A DNA stretch of 64,000 nucleotides from Aeromonas simiae (GCF_000820125.1 NZ_CDBY01000057.1:1-64000); one strand, 5' to 3'; positions 1-9,540 are shown, counted from the first letter of the stretch. Translations and numbers: made by a program. Notes: generated by a model not told the origin, from the letters alone.

Positions 1-63
1 CCCGCGTCCGAATTGTCACCCCGATGTGAGCAGAACATCGAAGCCTGTGCCTTACGGCAAAGT

Positions 64-140
<77 letters not shown>

Positions 141-152
141 ACAGAGGCCGCC

Positions 153-180
153 ATAATAGGCCGATCGTCTGTCATTGCAA
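153..180 (-). promoter_or_regulatory. sigma-70 promoter of the tRNA-fMet gene
   Basis: Read on the minus strand, TTGCAA (175-180) is separated by 16 nt from TATTAT (153-158), followed by a GC-rich discriminator (GGCGGCC). The predicted start lies just upstream of the tRNA 5' end at 140. GC-rich discriminators are typical of stringently controlled stable-RNA promoters; that control is inferred here. Confidence 0.65.
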
Positions 181-302
181 GGGGTTTTCATCAATTTATC
201 CATTCACACCGTCCATTCGCCGCATTCTCGGCCATTCTGGCCATCTCCTGCACAATCGGTGCCTACACTCTCGACAACATCACCACCGCAGGAGCCATCA
301 TC

Positions 303-2375
303 ATGCGCTTGAGTCGAGGCCACTGCTTCCCACTCGGCAGTTCCCTGTGTGGCGACGGGGTCAACTTCGCCATCTGGGCCCGATTGGCCAGCCAGGTCGA
401 GTTGCTGCTGTTTGCCAGCGCCGAGGACGACCACCCCGAGGTGATCCCCCTCTCCCCGCGCCTCAATCGCACCGCCTACTACTGGCACATTCATGTGGCG
501 GGGATCGGGGCCGGTCAGCGCTATGCGTTTCGTATCCACGGCCCGTGGCGCCCCTATGAGGGCACCCGCTTCGATCGCCATAAGGTGCTGCTCGACCCCT
601 ACAGCCACAGCATCGAGCTGCCCCCCGGCTATCGCCGTCAGGCGGCCGCCGCCCCAGTCAGCAACCTCGCCGGCTGCGCCCGCAGCCGGGTGGTCGATCT
701 GGCCGACTACGACTGGGAGGGGGATCAGTTGCCGGCCCACTCGCTGTCGCGCTCGGTCATCTATGAGCTGCACCTAGGCGGCTTCACCCGCTCCCCCACC
801 TCTGGCGTCTCGGCGCCGCGCCGTGGCGGCTATCTCGGGCTTATCGAGAAGATCCCCTATCTGCAAGCGCTGGGGGTGACGGCCGTCGAGCTGCTGCCCA
901 TCTTCCAGTTTGATCCCCAAGATGCCCCACCAGAGCTTGCCAACTACTGGGGTTACAGCCCCTTGTGTTTTTTTGCCCCCCACGCCCAATATGCGCAAGG
1001 GGACGATCCCGTCCGCGAATGCCGCGACATGATCAAGGCGCTGCACCGCGCCGGTATCGAGGTGATCCTGGACGTGGTCTACAACCACACCGCCGAAGGG
1101 GGGGATGACGGCCCGACCCTGAGTTTTCGCGGCATCGACAACGAGACCTACTACATCCTCGATAGCGAGCGGCGCAACACCAACTTCTCGGGCTGCGGCA
1201 ACACCTTCAACGGCGCCCACCCGGTGGCGCTGCGCATGATCATCGAGAGCCTGCGCTTCTGGCGCCAGGAGATGCACGTCGATGGCTTTCGCTTCGATCT
1301 GGCCGCCATCCTCTCCCGCGACGAGAGCGGCCAGCCGGTGCCCAACTCCCCGACCCTGCGCACCATCGACACCGATCCGCGCATCTGCGATGCCAAGCTC
1401 ATCGCCGAGGCCTGGGATGCCGGCGGGCTCTATCAGGTGGGCTCTCTGGCCGGCGCCCGCTGGCGGGAGTGGAACGGCCAGTTTCGCGACGATGTGCGCC
1501 GCTTCATCCGCGGGGATGAACAGAGCGTGCAGACCTTTGCCCAGCGCCTCATCGGCAGCCCCGACATCTATCACTACCACCATGCGGATCCGGAGAAGAG
1601 CATCAACTTCGTCACCTGTCACGACGGCTTCACCCTGTGGGACTGGGCCAGCTATGACGAGCGCCACAACCAGGCCAACGGCGAGCAGAACCGGGACGGC
1701 AGCCCCAGCAACTTCAGCTGGAACCACGGCGAGGAGGGCCCCAGCCAGGACCCGGCCATCAACACGCTGCGCCTGCGCCAGGCCAAGAACATGATGGTGG
1801 CGACCCTGCTCTCGGTCGGCACCCCCATGTTGTTGATGGGCGATGAACGCCTGCGCAGCCAGGGGGGCAATAACAACGCCTACTGCCAGGACAACCCCAC
1901 CAGCTGGCTCGACTGGCGCGAGAGCGAGCCGGGGCGCCAGATGCAGCGCTTTGTCACTGAGCTGATCCGCTATCGCAAGCACCTGCTGGGACGCAGCGAA
2001 CCCGAGCGGATGCCCCACTCCCTGGCCGAGCTGCTACGCCACTGCGAAATCTGCTGGCACGGGGTCACCCCCTACCAGCCCGACTGGGGCCCCCACTCCC
2101 ACAGCATCGCCATGTCGGCCCTCTCCCATGAGGAGCAGGTGGCCTTCTATCTGGTGTTCAACAGCTACTGGGCGCCGCTCGATTTCACCCTGCCGAGCCC
2201 ACCCCACGGCATTGCTGGCTACTGGCGGCGCATTCTCGATACGGCGCTGCCGGCGCCAGAGGACATCGCCGCCTTTGGCAGTGAACTGGAGGGGGTGACT
2301 CAGCACTATCGGGTCGAGGCGCGCAGCTGCTGCCTGCTGGTGAGCGGGGCGGACGGTTTTTGCTCCGCCCCGTGA
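303..2375 (+). CDS. glgX: glycogen debranching enzyme GlgX (isoamylase-type)
   Basis: 690 aa. Hydrolyses alpha-1,6 branches of limit-dextrin glycogen in the cytoplasm. An N-terminal CBM48-like beta-sandwich (about residues 8-110, starting with the typical DGVNFAIWA) precedes a GH13 barrel. Catalytic motifs are visible: DGFRFD with the nucleophile Asp near 332, AEAWD with the acid Glu near 368, and CHDGF with the transition-state Asp near 441. Start chosen at ATG 303 behind GGAG at 292. Slightly longer than E. coli GlgX (657 aa). No other glycogen gene is nearby, so it is separated from the usual glg operon. It is convergent with the membrane protein at 2383. Confidence 0.93.
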   Translation: MRLSRGHCFPLGSSLCGDGVNFAIWARLASQVELLLFASAEDDHPEVIPLSPRLNRTAYYWHIHVAGIGAGQRYAFRIHGPWRPYEGTRFDRHKVLLDPYSHSIELPPGYRRQAAAAPVSNLAGCARSRVVDLADYDWEGDQLPAHSLSRSVIYELHLGGFTRSPTSGVSAPRRGGYLGLIEKIPYLQALGVTAVELLPIFQFDPQDAPPELANYWGYSPLCFFAPHAQYAQGDDPVRECRDMIKALHRAGIEVILDVVYNHTAEGGDDGPTLSFRGIDNETYYILDSERRNTNFSGCGNTFNGAHPVALRMIIESLRFWRQEMHVDGFRFDLAAILSRDESGQPVPNSPTLRTIDTDPRICDAKLIAEAWDAGGLYQVGSLAGARWREWNGQFRDDVRRFIRGDEQSVQTFAQRLIGSPDIYHYHHADPEKSINFVTCHDGFTLWDWASYDERHNQANGEQNRDGSPSNFSWNHGEEGPSQDPAINTLRLRQAKNMMVATLLSVGTPMLLMGDERLRSQGGNNNAYCQDNPTSWLDWRESEPGRQMQRFVTELIRYRKHLLGRSEPERMPHSLAELLRHCEICWHGVTPYQPDWGPHSHSIAMSALSHEEQVAFYLVFNSYWAPLDFTLPSPPHGIAGYWRRILDTALPAPEDIAAFGSELEGVTQHYRVEARSCCLLVSGADGFCSAP

Positions 2376-2382
2376 GAGGGGA

Positions 2383-3099
2383 TCAGATGAGGTGAAACAG
2401 GTTGCCGGCGGCGCACTGGGCCACCAATAACAGGGCCAGCGCCACGGAGAGCACCGCCGGGGCGCTGTCACGCCGTCCCAGCAAGGGGGTAAACCAGATG
2501 AGCAGGCCGGCCACCATCACCAGCGCATAGGTCAGCACCCAGGGCACCAGCGTATCGAGCAGCGCCACATCGTGCTGTAGCAAGGTCAACATTCCCAAGC
2601 CGAGCAACCCCACCACAGCCCCGAGCAGACCGCCAAGGGGCAGCAGCAGGTTGAACGCCTGCAAACGGTGGCGGGCTCGCAGCAAGATAAGGTGGGCAAA
2701 GGCGCAGCCCAGCAGCAACAGCTGGGAGAGCCCGAGCAGCAGGCTCTGGGAGAGCAGCAGACCGGCCCCGTAAAGCGCCAGCGGCAGCGCCGGCAACCAC
2801 AGCCAGTGGGAGGCGATCGAGCGCTTGCCCTCCATCCTGGATTGGATGGCGGCCAGCACCATGCCGCCGATCACCGCCACGGCGCCGATGCCGATCAGCC
2901 AAAAGGAGGCCTGCGCCTCCACGGCGAGAAACAAGGAGAGCGCGGTGATCATCCAGATGGAGAAACTCTGGCTGGTGATCCGCGCGCGCTGCCCGGGGCA
3001 GAGATCCCCGCGCCACAACACCAGACCGAGCACGACCAGCGCACCGAGCGCCATCAGACCCAACATGGGGTAGAGCCAGTGGGGCAATTGCATGAACAT
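2383..3099 (-). CDS. multi-pass inner-membrane protein of unknown function
   Basis: 238 aa, almost entirely hydrophobic, with about seven predicted transmembrane segments and short basic loops (for example RGDLCPGQRARITSQ near 30 and LLRARHRLQ near 145). I do not recognise a family or any catalytic motif. The start is ATG 3099 preceded by AGGAG six nt upstream; a second in-frame ATG lies two codons later. A longer frame upstream reads into ybjD on the same strand and is an artefact. It follows ybjD (53 nt gap) and may be co-transcribed with it. Confidence 0.7.
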   Translation of the reverse strand: MFMQLPHWLYPMLGLMALGALVVLGLVLWRGDLCPGQRARITSQSFSIWMITALSLFLAVEAQASFWLIGIGAVAVIGGMVLAAIQSRMEGKRSIASHWLWLPALPLALYGAGLLLSQSLLLGLSQLLLLGCAFAHLILLRARHRLQAFNLLLPLGGLLGAVVGLLGLGMLTLLQHDVALLDTLVPWVLTYALVMVAGLLIWFTPLLGRRDSAPAVLSVALALLLVAQCAAGNLFHLI

Positions 3100-3151
3100 G
3101 ACAGACTCCTTCAGCGAAACCGGGGCAGTATAACGCCCAGACCGCTTCGGA

Positions 3152-4789
3152 TCAGCCCTGGCCGCGCGCCATCGCCACCACCCGCGCAAACATCTGCCGC
3201 AGCATGGGCGGAATGTGCTCGGCGCCAAGGCGCTCAGCCTCCTCCACCACCGCCAGGGCCATGCCCGGCTTGCTGCGGTGATGGATCGCCTTGTCGATGA
3301 TGCGCCCCGCACTGAGTGGCGTGCGCTCCCCCACCCCGGCCTCACGCCGGTAGACCGAGGCAAAGCCGTGCTGGAACAGGTAGTGCTCGATGTCGGCCGC
3401 CGGCAGCAGGGTCAGGCGATCGCGCTCCCGATCCCCTTTTAGCTGGGAGCGTACCGAGTTGGCGTACTTGACCCCCGCTTCGTCACCATCGGCCAGCAGG
3501 TGCCACTCCAGCCCAAAATCGCGGGCAATCTTGACCAGGGGGCTCAGCCCGCACTGGGCAAACTCGATGATGCGCACCCCTTCGGCCCGCAAGCTGTAGC
3601 CGCAGATCTGGGCCAGCTCGGAGAGCAACCAGATCTCGGTCTCCCCCTCCACCAGCAGCCAGCAGCGGGCAAACAGGGACATGGGCCGGTTGATGCGCAC
3701 GTGAAAGGCGATCTTGCGCAGATCGTCACTGCTGTAGCGCTCGCCCCCCAGTTGATGGCACTGGATATCGTGCTCACGGCGCACCAGGCGGCGCACCTCG
3801 GAGAGCGGCAGTGAAGAGAGCAGATCCCCTGAGTTGGTGGTCAGCAATTTCTGCCCCGGCAGCTGCTCAAGCAGCCCCCATGCCACCGCCAGCATGGTGG
3901 GGTGCAGCCGGCTCTCGGGATCTTCGAGGATCAGGATGGGGCGGGCCCCCTCCTCCAGCTCGCGGTTGCCACGCGCCTGAAGCAAGGTCCCCGCCACCCC
4001 CGCCATCGCCAGTTGCAGGGCCCGGCTGTCGGAGGTTTGCAGCAGATCGTAGAGGTTGCCGGGATGGCGCAGCGTCATCGGCTTGTTGATGATGTCACGC
4101 TGGGTACGCGGCTTGTGTTTGAGCGGTGAGAGGGCGCGAAAGTAGTGATCCATCAACTGGCGCACGGCCGAGAGCGCCCCTTGCAGCTCCAGCTCCGAGA
4201 TCCCTTGCGGCTCGTCACGCATCCGCTCCACCAGATCGCTCAACGACTGCTCCCAGTGGCCGTTGAAGGCCGGCTCGGAGAGCTGCGCCGAACGCGCATC
4301 ACGCAGGCGAAACACCGGGTTCATGGTAATGAGCAGCCCTACCAGGGACTGCGCCAGCTCGGGATCGATGGCCAGGCTCTTGCCCGAGCCGTCGAGAAAA
4401 TCGTGGGTGGTGACCACCTGGCCCGCCGCGTTGTGCTCGGCCATGGCCCGGTAGTGCACCCGGTTGAACTTGTCTTTGTGTTTGATCCAGGCCGGCGCCA
4501 GTCGCGCCAGGCGGCTGGAGTGCAGACTGATGTCAGGGCGAAACTCGCAAAAGCTCAGCACCACCTGCAGATAGGTGGCGCTTGGCTGCTCGGGATCCTC
4601 GGGGCGATGAAAATCGTCCGCCACAAACTGATAGGCCTCCGCCTCCTGTCCGAGCAGGCACCACAGCGCCCGCAGCAGACTCGATTTCCCCCAGGAGTTT
4701 TCACCGATCAGCACCGTCGTCTGATCAAACCCCAGCGAGAGGCGGCTAATACCGCGATATCCCCTGATTTCGATTCGTTCCAGATACAT
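3152..4789 (-). CDS. ybjD: OLD-family ATPase/TOPRIM protein YbjD (DUF2813)
   Basis: 545 aa, close to the 552 aa of E. coli YbjD. The N terminus is an ABC/SMC-like ATPase half: Walker A GENSWGKS near residue 32 and a Walker B type strand ILILEDPES near 285. The C-terminal half has TOPRIM signatures, LLVEGETE near 380 and LADGDEAG near 433, as in OLD-family nucleases. Known OLD proteins cleave DNA with ATP; the exact role of YbjD is not settled. It stands alone with no partner such as a UvrD-like GajB gene, so a standalone (class 1) arrangement is implied rather than a Gabija pair. Confidence 0.85.
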   Translation of the reverse strand: MYLERIEIRGYRGISRLSLGFDQTTVLIGENSWGKSSLLRALWCLLGQEAEAYQFVADDFHRPEDPEQPSATYLQVVLSFCEFRPDISLHSSRLARLAPAWIKHKDKFNRVHYRAMAEHNAAGQVVTTHDFLDGSGKSLAIDPELAQSLVGLLITMNPVFRLRDARSAQLSEPAFNGHWEQSLSDLVERMRDEPQGISELELQGALSAVRQLMDHYFRALSPLKHKPRTQRDIINKPMTLRHPGNLYDLLQTSDSRALQLAMAGVAGTLLQARGNRELEEGARPILILEDPESRLHPTMLAVAWGLLEQLPGQKLLTTNSGDLLSSLPLSEVRRLVRREHDIQCHQLGGERYSSDDLRKIAFHVRINRPMSLFARCWLLVEGETEIWLLSELAQICGYSLRAEGVRIIEFAQCGLSPLVKIARDFGLEWHLLADGDEAGVKYANSVRSQLKGDRERDRLTLLPAADIEHYLFQHGFASVYRREAGVGERTPLSAGRIIDKAIHHRSKPGMALAVVEEAERLGAEHIPPMLRQMFARVVAMARGQG

Positions 4790-4793
4790 CCAA

Positions 4794-4820
4794 GATCAGT
4801 CCTAACCATCATGACTGATC
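4794..4820. repeat. 7-bp inverted repeat upstream of ybjD
   Basis: GATCAGT (4794-4800) and ACTGATC (4814-4820) form a perfect inverted repeat with a 13-nt spacer, directly in front of the ybjD start codon and over its ribosome-binding region. It could be an operator or a translation-blocking hairpin. Chance is also possible at this length. Confidence 0.3.
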
Positions 4821-5025
4821 CAATAGTGACAAAGGCGGCGGCAAAAGCCTATTGCCACGCGCGGACGCTAGCGGGAACTGTGAGGTAATTGGCGATTTTG
4901 TTCGGCATCGCGCAAGGGGCGCAAGAGCGGGGCATTCCAGTGGCTAAACCAGAGCTGGCGGTGGCGAAGTTGACGTTTACGATGCTGCAAGGGGCTCTCC
5001 TCATCAATGGTGATCCCCCCCACTA

Positions 5026-5907
5026 TCACGCCACCGTATGACGCGAAGATGACAGTGAGGCCCGCCACTGCCCCGGAGTGATGCCAAAGGCCTGCCGAAA
5101 GCGGTTACCCAAGTGAGCCTGGGAAGCGAAGCCGCACAGCAGCGCCACCTGCGCCAGGGGCAGATCGCCGGCCAGCAGCTCACGGGCTCGCGCCAGACGC
5201 AGGCTGGCCAGATAGCGGTGGGGCGGCAACCCCAGGCTCTGGGCAAACATGCGGGCAAAGTGGTATTCGCTCAGTTCAGCCAGCGCCGCCAGCTCGCTCA
5301 GGGTGATCGACTGGTCGAGATGGGCCCTGAGGTAGTCACACACCCGCCGCTGCACCGCCGGCGCCAGACCGCCGCGAGGGGTCGGCAAGGGCGCCGCCGC
5401 CCGGGTATGGTGGCGGTAGGCGTGCAACATCAGCAGCCAGCAGCCGTGGGAGAGCGACAGGCGATCGAGGGGATCGCCCCAGTCGAGCGGCATCAACTGA
5501 GCGCGCACCAGATCCGAGAGCAGCGGATCGTCGATGAAGGTGCGATCGATCAGTTCGAGGTGGCGCCCCTCCTTGTCACACGCCTGCTCGGCGATGCGTT
5601 GCAGGTGGGTCGGGGTGAAGTAGAGGTGAAAGAAGCGAAACTCGTCGCGAATGAGCCACTCGGACTGGTGCTGAGCCGGCATGATGCAAACCTTGCCGGC
5701 GCCGCCACGGCCGCGCGGGCTATCGAGCCGCTCGGTCTGCTCCCCCCCTTGCAGATAGACACTCAGGGTGTGGTGGCCCGGCCTGTCATAACGGGTCTGA
5801 TCGAAGCGGTTACGCCAGCTGGCCACCCCCAGCCCTGGCTCGAGCCTGCACTCGTTGTCCAGTTGCGCCCCCGTGCTCATCAGCGCCTGATAGATCCCCT
5901 GCTCCAT
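5026..5907 (-). CDS. AraC-family transcriptional regulator
   Basis: 293 aa. The N-terminal part (about 1-170) is a cupin-like AraC_binding domain. The C-terminal 100 residues hold two helix-turn-helix units: SELAALAELSEYHFARMF around 210 and QVALLCGFASQAHLGNRF around 258, followed by the usual FG-TPGQWR ending. It is divergent from the EamA transporter at 6076 (168 nt between starts), so regulating that exporter is a reasonable inference. The inducer is unknown. SD-like AGAGG lies upstream of ATG 5907. Confidence 0.88.
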   Translation of the reverse strand: MEQGIYQALMSTGAQLDNECRLEPGLGVASWRNRFDQTRYDRPGHHTLSVYLQGGEQTERLDSPRGRGGAGKVCIMPAQHQSEWLIRDEFRFFHLYFTPTHLQRIAEQACDKEGRHLELIDRTFIDDPLLSDLVRAQLMPLDWGDPLDRLSLSHGCWLLMLHAYRHHTRAAAPLPTPRGGLAPAVQRRVCDYLRAHLDQSITLSELAALAELSEYHFARMFAQSLGLPPHRYLASLRLARARELLAGDLPLAQVALLCGFASQAHLGNRFRQAFGITPGQWRASLSSSRHTVA

Positions 5908-6075
5908 GGCTCTTCCTCTCCTGCGTCCTGAGCCATTCTAGCGCCACGCTTGGCGCCGCCAAGCCATGCCGGCAAAAAAGCGCAAGATGGTGCAAGGCAG
6001 CCGCAATTCCCTGCAATCCCCGCCCCGCAGAGCAAGGCATCATGGGACCGAGACCACCTCAGCCAAGGAGGCTGC

Positions 6076-6966
6076 ATGACCCCCCTGCTCTACCTCGTCA
6101 CCATCCTCATCTGGGGATCGACCTGGATCGCCATCACCTGGCAGATTGGCGCCATTCCCATCGAAGTCTCGGTACTCTATCGCTTTGTGCTGGCCACCCT
6201 GACCCTGTTTACCCTGCTGGCGCTGCTGCGCCGCCCCCTGCGCCTGCCCGCCGCCGGCCACCCCTATGCCATGGCACTCGGCGCCCTGCTCTTTTCCACC
6301 AACTTCATCTGCTTCTATCACGCCACCCGCTTCATCCCAAGCGGCCTCTCTGCCGTGGTGTTCGCCAGTGCCAGCATCTTCAACGGCTTGCTGCTCTGGG
6401 CGCTGGAGGCCCAGCGCCCCACCCTGCGTTGGGCCATCGGAGCCCTGCTCGGGGTGGGGGGCACCTTGCTGCTGTTCTGGCCCCAGTTGCATGCCGAGCA
6501 TGGCGCCTCCCCTCTGCTCGGCCTGCTGCTCGCCTGCGCCGGCACCCTCTGCTTTTGTGGCGGAAACCTGGTCTCGGCGCGCGGCCAGCGCGCCGGTTAT
6601 CCGGTGTTGACCCTGGTGCCGTGGGGCATGCTCTACGGGGTGATCCTGCTGGCGTTGTGGGTGCTGATCAAGGGGGAGCCGCTGGTGCTGCCCAGTGCGC
6701 CGCGCTACCTGGCGGGGCTCGTCTATCTGGCCCTGTTTGGCTCAGTGGTGGCCTTTTGCGCCTATCTCACCCTGGTCGGGCGGATTGGCGCGGCCAACGC
6801 CGCCTACGCCACCGTGCTGTTTCCGGTAGTCGCCCTCACCCTCTCGGCCCTCTACGAAGGGTACCAGTGGCAAACGACCGCCTGGATTGGGATGGCCTGC
6901 GCCCTGCTGGGCAATCTCATTTTGTTCGCGCCACGGCGCTTGCAGCGACCCCGCTCCCCCTCATAA
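6076..6966 (+). CDS. EamA/DMT-family transporter
   Basis: 296 aa with ten predicted membrane segments in two EamA repeats; the opening LVTILIWGSTWIAI is typical of the drug/metabolite transporter superfamily. Such proteins export amino acids, metabolites or dyes through the inner membrane; the substrate here cannot be told. The start is ATG 6076, seated behind AAGGAGG. Frames that begin at 5950 and 6042 are upstream extensions without support. It is divergent from an AraC regulator and 32 nt upstream of a LysR regulator on the same strand, so transporter and LysR may be co-transcribed. Confidence 0.88.
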   Translation: MTPLLYLVTILIWGSTWIAITWQIGAIPIEVSVLYRFVLATLTLFTLLALLRRPLRLPAAGHPYAMALGALLFSTNFICFYHATRFIPSGLSAVVFASASIFNGLLLWALEAQRPTLRWAIGALLGVGGTLLLFWPQLHAEHGASPLLGLLLACAGTLCFCGGNLVSARGQRAGYPVLTLVPWGMLYGVILLALWVLIKGEPLVLPSAPRYLAGLVYLALFGSVVAFCAYLTLVGRIGAANAAYATVLFPVVALTLSALYEGYQWQTTAWIGMACALLGNLILFAPRRLQRPRSPS

Positions 6967-6998
6967 AGTGGCGGTCGATGTCATCAAGGGAGAACCCC

Positions 6999-7901
6999 AT
7001 GCTGCTGGAAGGATTGGAAACGCTCTATCTGCTGGCCCACGAGGGCACCATGGGCAAGGTGGGCAGCCGCCTCTTCATCAGTCAGTCGGCGGTGAGCAAG
7101 CGCATCGCCACCCTGGAGGCGCGCCTTGGCAAGCGACTGATCGAGCCGGACGGGCGCCACATCCGTCTCACCCCGGAGGCGCACGATCTGCTGCTGCGGG
7201 TCGGCCCCATTCTCGACGAGCTCAAGGGGCAGATCTCCGACAGCCGCAGCTTAGATGATCGCAGCGTGCTGCCGGTGGCCTGCTCCGAGACCCTGCTGGC
7301 GGGGTATCTGGCCCCCTTCTTGCGCGACTACATGCAGGCCCACGATCCCTACCTGCGCCTCTCCACCCACCACACTCCGGTCATCGTCGAGCGGGTGCGC
7401 TCGGGGGAAGCGCTGATCGGGGTCTGTGCCGGGCGCCTGCCTCCCGGCCACGGCCTTACCACGCTGCGCCTGATGGAGGAGCCCTTCTATCTGGTGGGCG
7501 ATGAGCAGCAGGCCCGTCAGCAGGGGGTGCTCACCATGGAGCTCGACAACCCGGCCAACACCTATCTGCAAGCGCGGCTGCAAGAGCTGGGGTTACCGGC
7601 GCGGATGCAGATGGACTCCTATCTGGCCCTGATCGAGCTGGCGCGCGCCGCGCTCGCCCCCACCCTGCTGCCGGCCGGCCTGCTCGGGCTGCTTGGCAAC
7701 AGCGATCTTCCCTGCCGTATGCTGCCCGATCTGAGCCGGCCGCTGCACCTCATCTACCGCCCCAACGCCCTCAAGCGCGAGCGCCTCGGCCGATTTATCG
7801 CGGCGGTGAACCACTTCTTTCAGCAGCGCCGCAGAGCAAGGTTGAGCGCAACTGGCATGCCCCTCCTGCTCACTGACTCAGCCAATCTTCTCGCAATATA
7901 A
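6999..7901 (+). CDS. LysR-family transcriptional regulator
   Basis: 300 aa. The first 60 residues are a LysR helix-turn-helix (GKVGSRLFISQSAVSKRIATLE), and residues 90-290 look like the substrate-binding effector domain. The start is ATG 6999 behind AAGGGAG; an upstream ATG at 6978 lacks a good ribosome-binding site. The gene follows the EamA transporter closely in the same direction. The combination suggests effector-controlled export, but target and ligand are unknown. The C terminus overlaps the terminator of the convergent yfcA. Confidence 0.88.
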   Translation: MLLEGLETLYLLAHEGTMGKVGSRLFISQSAVSKRIATLEARLGKRLIEPDGRHIRLTPEAHDLLLRVGPILDELKGQISDSRSLDDRSVLPVACSETLLAGYLAPFLRDYMQAHDPYLRLSTHHTPVIVERVRSGEALIGVCAGRLPPGHGLTTLRLMEEPFYLVGDEQQARQQGVLTMELDNPANTYLQARLQELGLPARMQMDSYLALIELARAALAPTLLPAGLLGLLGNSDLPCRMLPDLSRPLHLIYRPNALKRERLGRFIAAVNHFFQQRRRARLSATGMPLLLTDSANLLAI

Positions 7902-7927
7902 AACGCCTGCCCGGCAGGGCAGGCGCA
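7899..7927 (-). terminator. Rho-independent terminator of yfcA
   Basis: On the minus strand a CGCCTGCCC / GGGCAGGCG stem (905-913 with 918-926 in the 7900s) is followed by TTTTATAT. It ends yfcA and overlaps the LysR stop codon. Confidence 0.75.
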
Positions 7928-7937
7928 TTGCGCTCGG

Positions 7938-8717
7938 TTAGTGGGCCAGGGCCAGCAGCTCGGGGTATTGATTGAGCAGCAGCTTGATGCACATCACCAG
8001 CGACACCGTCACCAGCAGGGGGCGGATGAGCTTTACCCCCTTGCTCACCACCAGCCGCGAGCCAAGACGCGCCCCGATAAACTGGCCCACCGCCATCGCC
8101 AGGCCGACCGACCACACCACCTTGCCACCCAGAGTAAAAAAGAGCAGCGAGGCGATGTTGGAGGTGAAGTTGAGCAATTTGGTGTGCGCGGTGGCGCGCG
8201 CCATGCCGTAGCCGGCCAGGGCGACGAAGGCGATGGCAAAAAACGACCCGGTGCCGGGGCCAAAGAAGCCGTCATAGCACCCCACGCCGCCACCGACCAC
8301 CAGGGCAAACGGCAGAGGGGCCAGCCGGCGCTGGCTCTCGGCATCGCTCACCCGTGGTGAGAACATGAAGTAGAGGGCAAACAGCACCAGCAAAAACGGC
8401 AGCACCCGCTCGAGCACGGCGGCATCGATGGTCTGCACCGCCAGCGTGCCGAGGGCCGCGCCGATGAAGGTGCAGACGATGGCCGGCCAGATGAGGCGCC
8501 ACTCGAGCAGGCCGCGCCGGGCGAAGTAGTAGGTGGCCGAGAAGGAGCCAAAGCTGCTTTGCAGCTTGTTGGTGCCCAGCACCAGAGCCGGCGGCATGCC
8601 GGTAGCCAGCAGGGCCGGCACGGTGAGCAGTCCACCGCCCCCGGCGATCGCGTCGATAAAGCCCGCTACCAGGGCCACACCAAACAGCATGGCCAGGGTC
8701 ATCAATTCCATTTCCAT
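7938..8717 (-). CDS. yfcA: TauE/SafE-family membrane transporter YfcA
   Basis: 259 aa with about eight predicted transmembrane helices. The N-terminal GFIDAIAGGGGLLTVPALL and the mid-protein FFGPGTGSF are the paired repeat motifs of TSUP (TauE/SafE, DUF81) permeases, which move sulfur-containing or organic anions across the inner membrane. Closest in style to E. coli YfcA, whose substrate is unknown. ATG 8717 is preceded by AGAGGT. No sulfur-metabolism gene is adjacent, so the substrate cannot be deduced. Confidence 0.88.
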   Translation of the reverse strand: MEMELMTLAMLFGVALVAGFIDAIAGGGGLLTVPALLATGMPPALVLGTNKLQSSFGSFSATYYFARRGLLEWRLIWPAIVCTFIGAALGTLAVQTIDAAVLERVLPFLLVLFALYFMFSPRVSDAESQRRLAPLPFALVVGGGVGCYDGFFGPGTGSFFAIAFVALAGYGMARATAHTKLLNFTSNIASLLFFTLGGKVVWSVGLAMAVGQFIGARLGSRLVVSKGVKLIRPLLVTVSLVMCIKLLLNQYPELLALAH

Positions 8718-8823
8718 CGGCTACCTCTTTCTTAGCAATGGCGCGATGTTACTCGCAGCTTATCGCCCCTCATAGCGAAACGCAGGCAGCCAATCTATTC
8801 CTGTTAAGCATCATTTCCCCGCA

Positions 8824-9540
8824 TCAGGCAACCGGCTCGGAGGGGCGACTCGCCTCCCCCGAGGCGCGGCTGGGTTTGCCGGCCAGATAGCGCTGACTGA
8901 ACAGGTTGAACCAGCGTTGCAGCGCCTGCCCCTCCGCCACAAAGCCGCTGCTCTCGAGCACGCAGGCCGCCACCTCGGCGGTGCACAGGTGCTGATCGTG
9001 CGCCGCCACCCGCATGCCATAGGTCGAGAGCTGCTCGGGCTGCACCGCGAGCACCGGAAAGCGATCTAAGTAGGGGCTCTTGTTGGCCATGCGCCGCGCC
9101 TCGCGCCAGGTGCCGTCGAGCAGCACAAAGAGCGGCCGCTTGCCGGGGTCCCAGCTCGCCTGGCTGACGACCCGCTCCGGCGCCTTCTCGCAGTCGGGGA
9201 AGATCAGAAACGGCTGGTAGGCGGGATCATCGAGCAGGGCCAGCAGGGCGGGATCTGGCTCGGTACGCGACCACAGGAAGGCGTGGGTGGAGCCGGGCAG
9301 CACGTCGGCGATGAGGCGCCCTGTGTTGCTCGGCTTGAGCGGCTCGCTGTCATACATGATGAGGCAGAAGGCCGCCGCCGAGATAAGCTCAGGGCGCTGG
9401 TCGCAGGCGCAAAGAGAGGGAAGCAGCAGGCAGCCGGGGCAGCGCTGGATGCGCCCACCGCGGGCCAGAAAGGGACGGGTCGAGCGCGCCAGGCGCCAAG
9501 CGCGCAGGCGGGTGACCGCGTGATCCGGAATGGAACTCAT
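8824..9540 (-). CDS. tapT: tRNA-uridine aminocarboxypropyltransferase (DTW domain, TapT/YfiP)
   Basis: 238 aa. The N terminus has a Cys cluster (RCPGCLLLPSLCAC, residues about 33-46) expected to bind metal. The diagnostic DTW-type motif appears as LLDGTWREARRM near 139. TapT transfers the 3-amino-3-carboxypropyl group of S-adenosylmethionine to U47 of tRNAs, forming acp3U. A short Ser/Pro-rich C-terminal tail (GEASRPSEPVA) is present. Monocistronic on present evidence, upstream of yfcA on the same strand. Confidence 0.87.
   Translation of the reverse strand: MSSIPDHAVTRLRAWRLARSTRPFLARGGRIQRCPGCLLLPSLCACDQRPELISAAAFCLIMYDSEPLKPSNTGRLIADVLPGSTHAFLWSRTEPDPALLALLDDPAYQPFLIFPDCEKAPERVVSQASWDPGKRPLFVLLDGTWREARRMANKSPYLDRFPVLAVQPEQLSTYGMRVAAHDQHLCTAEVAACVLESSGFVAEGQALQRWFNLFSQRYLAGKPSRASGEASRPSEPVA

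Noticed and set aside
774-2018. 414-codon minus-strand frame inside glgX
   Set aside because: Antisense shadow of a GC-rich gene; no domain, and glgX motifs are intact on the other strand.
2343-2371. GGGGCGGA / TCCGCCCC hairpin at the end of glgX
   Set aside because: No T run follows on either strand and it lies in coding sequence, so it was not called a terminator.
3152-4789. YbjD as half of a Gabija-type defence pair
   Set aside because: No UvrD-like GajB gene is adjacent, and the protein matches the widespread YbjD family.
4868-5068. 66-codon minus-strand frame overlapping the AraC gene end
   Set aside because: No family, poor start context, and it overlaps the 3' end of the AraC gene.
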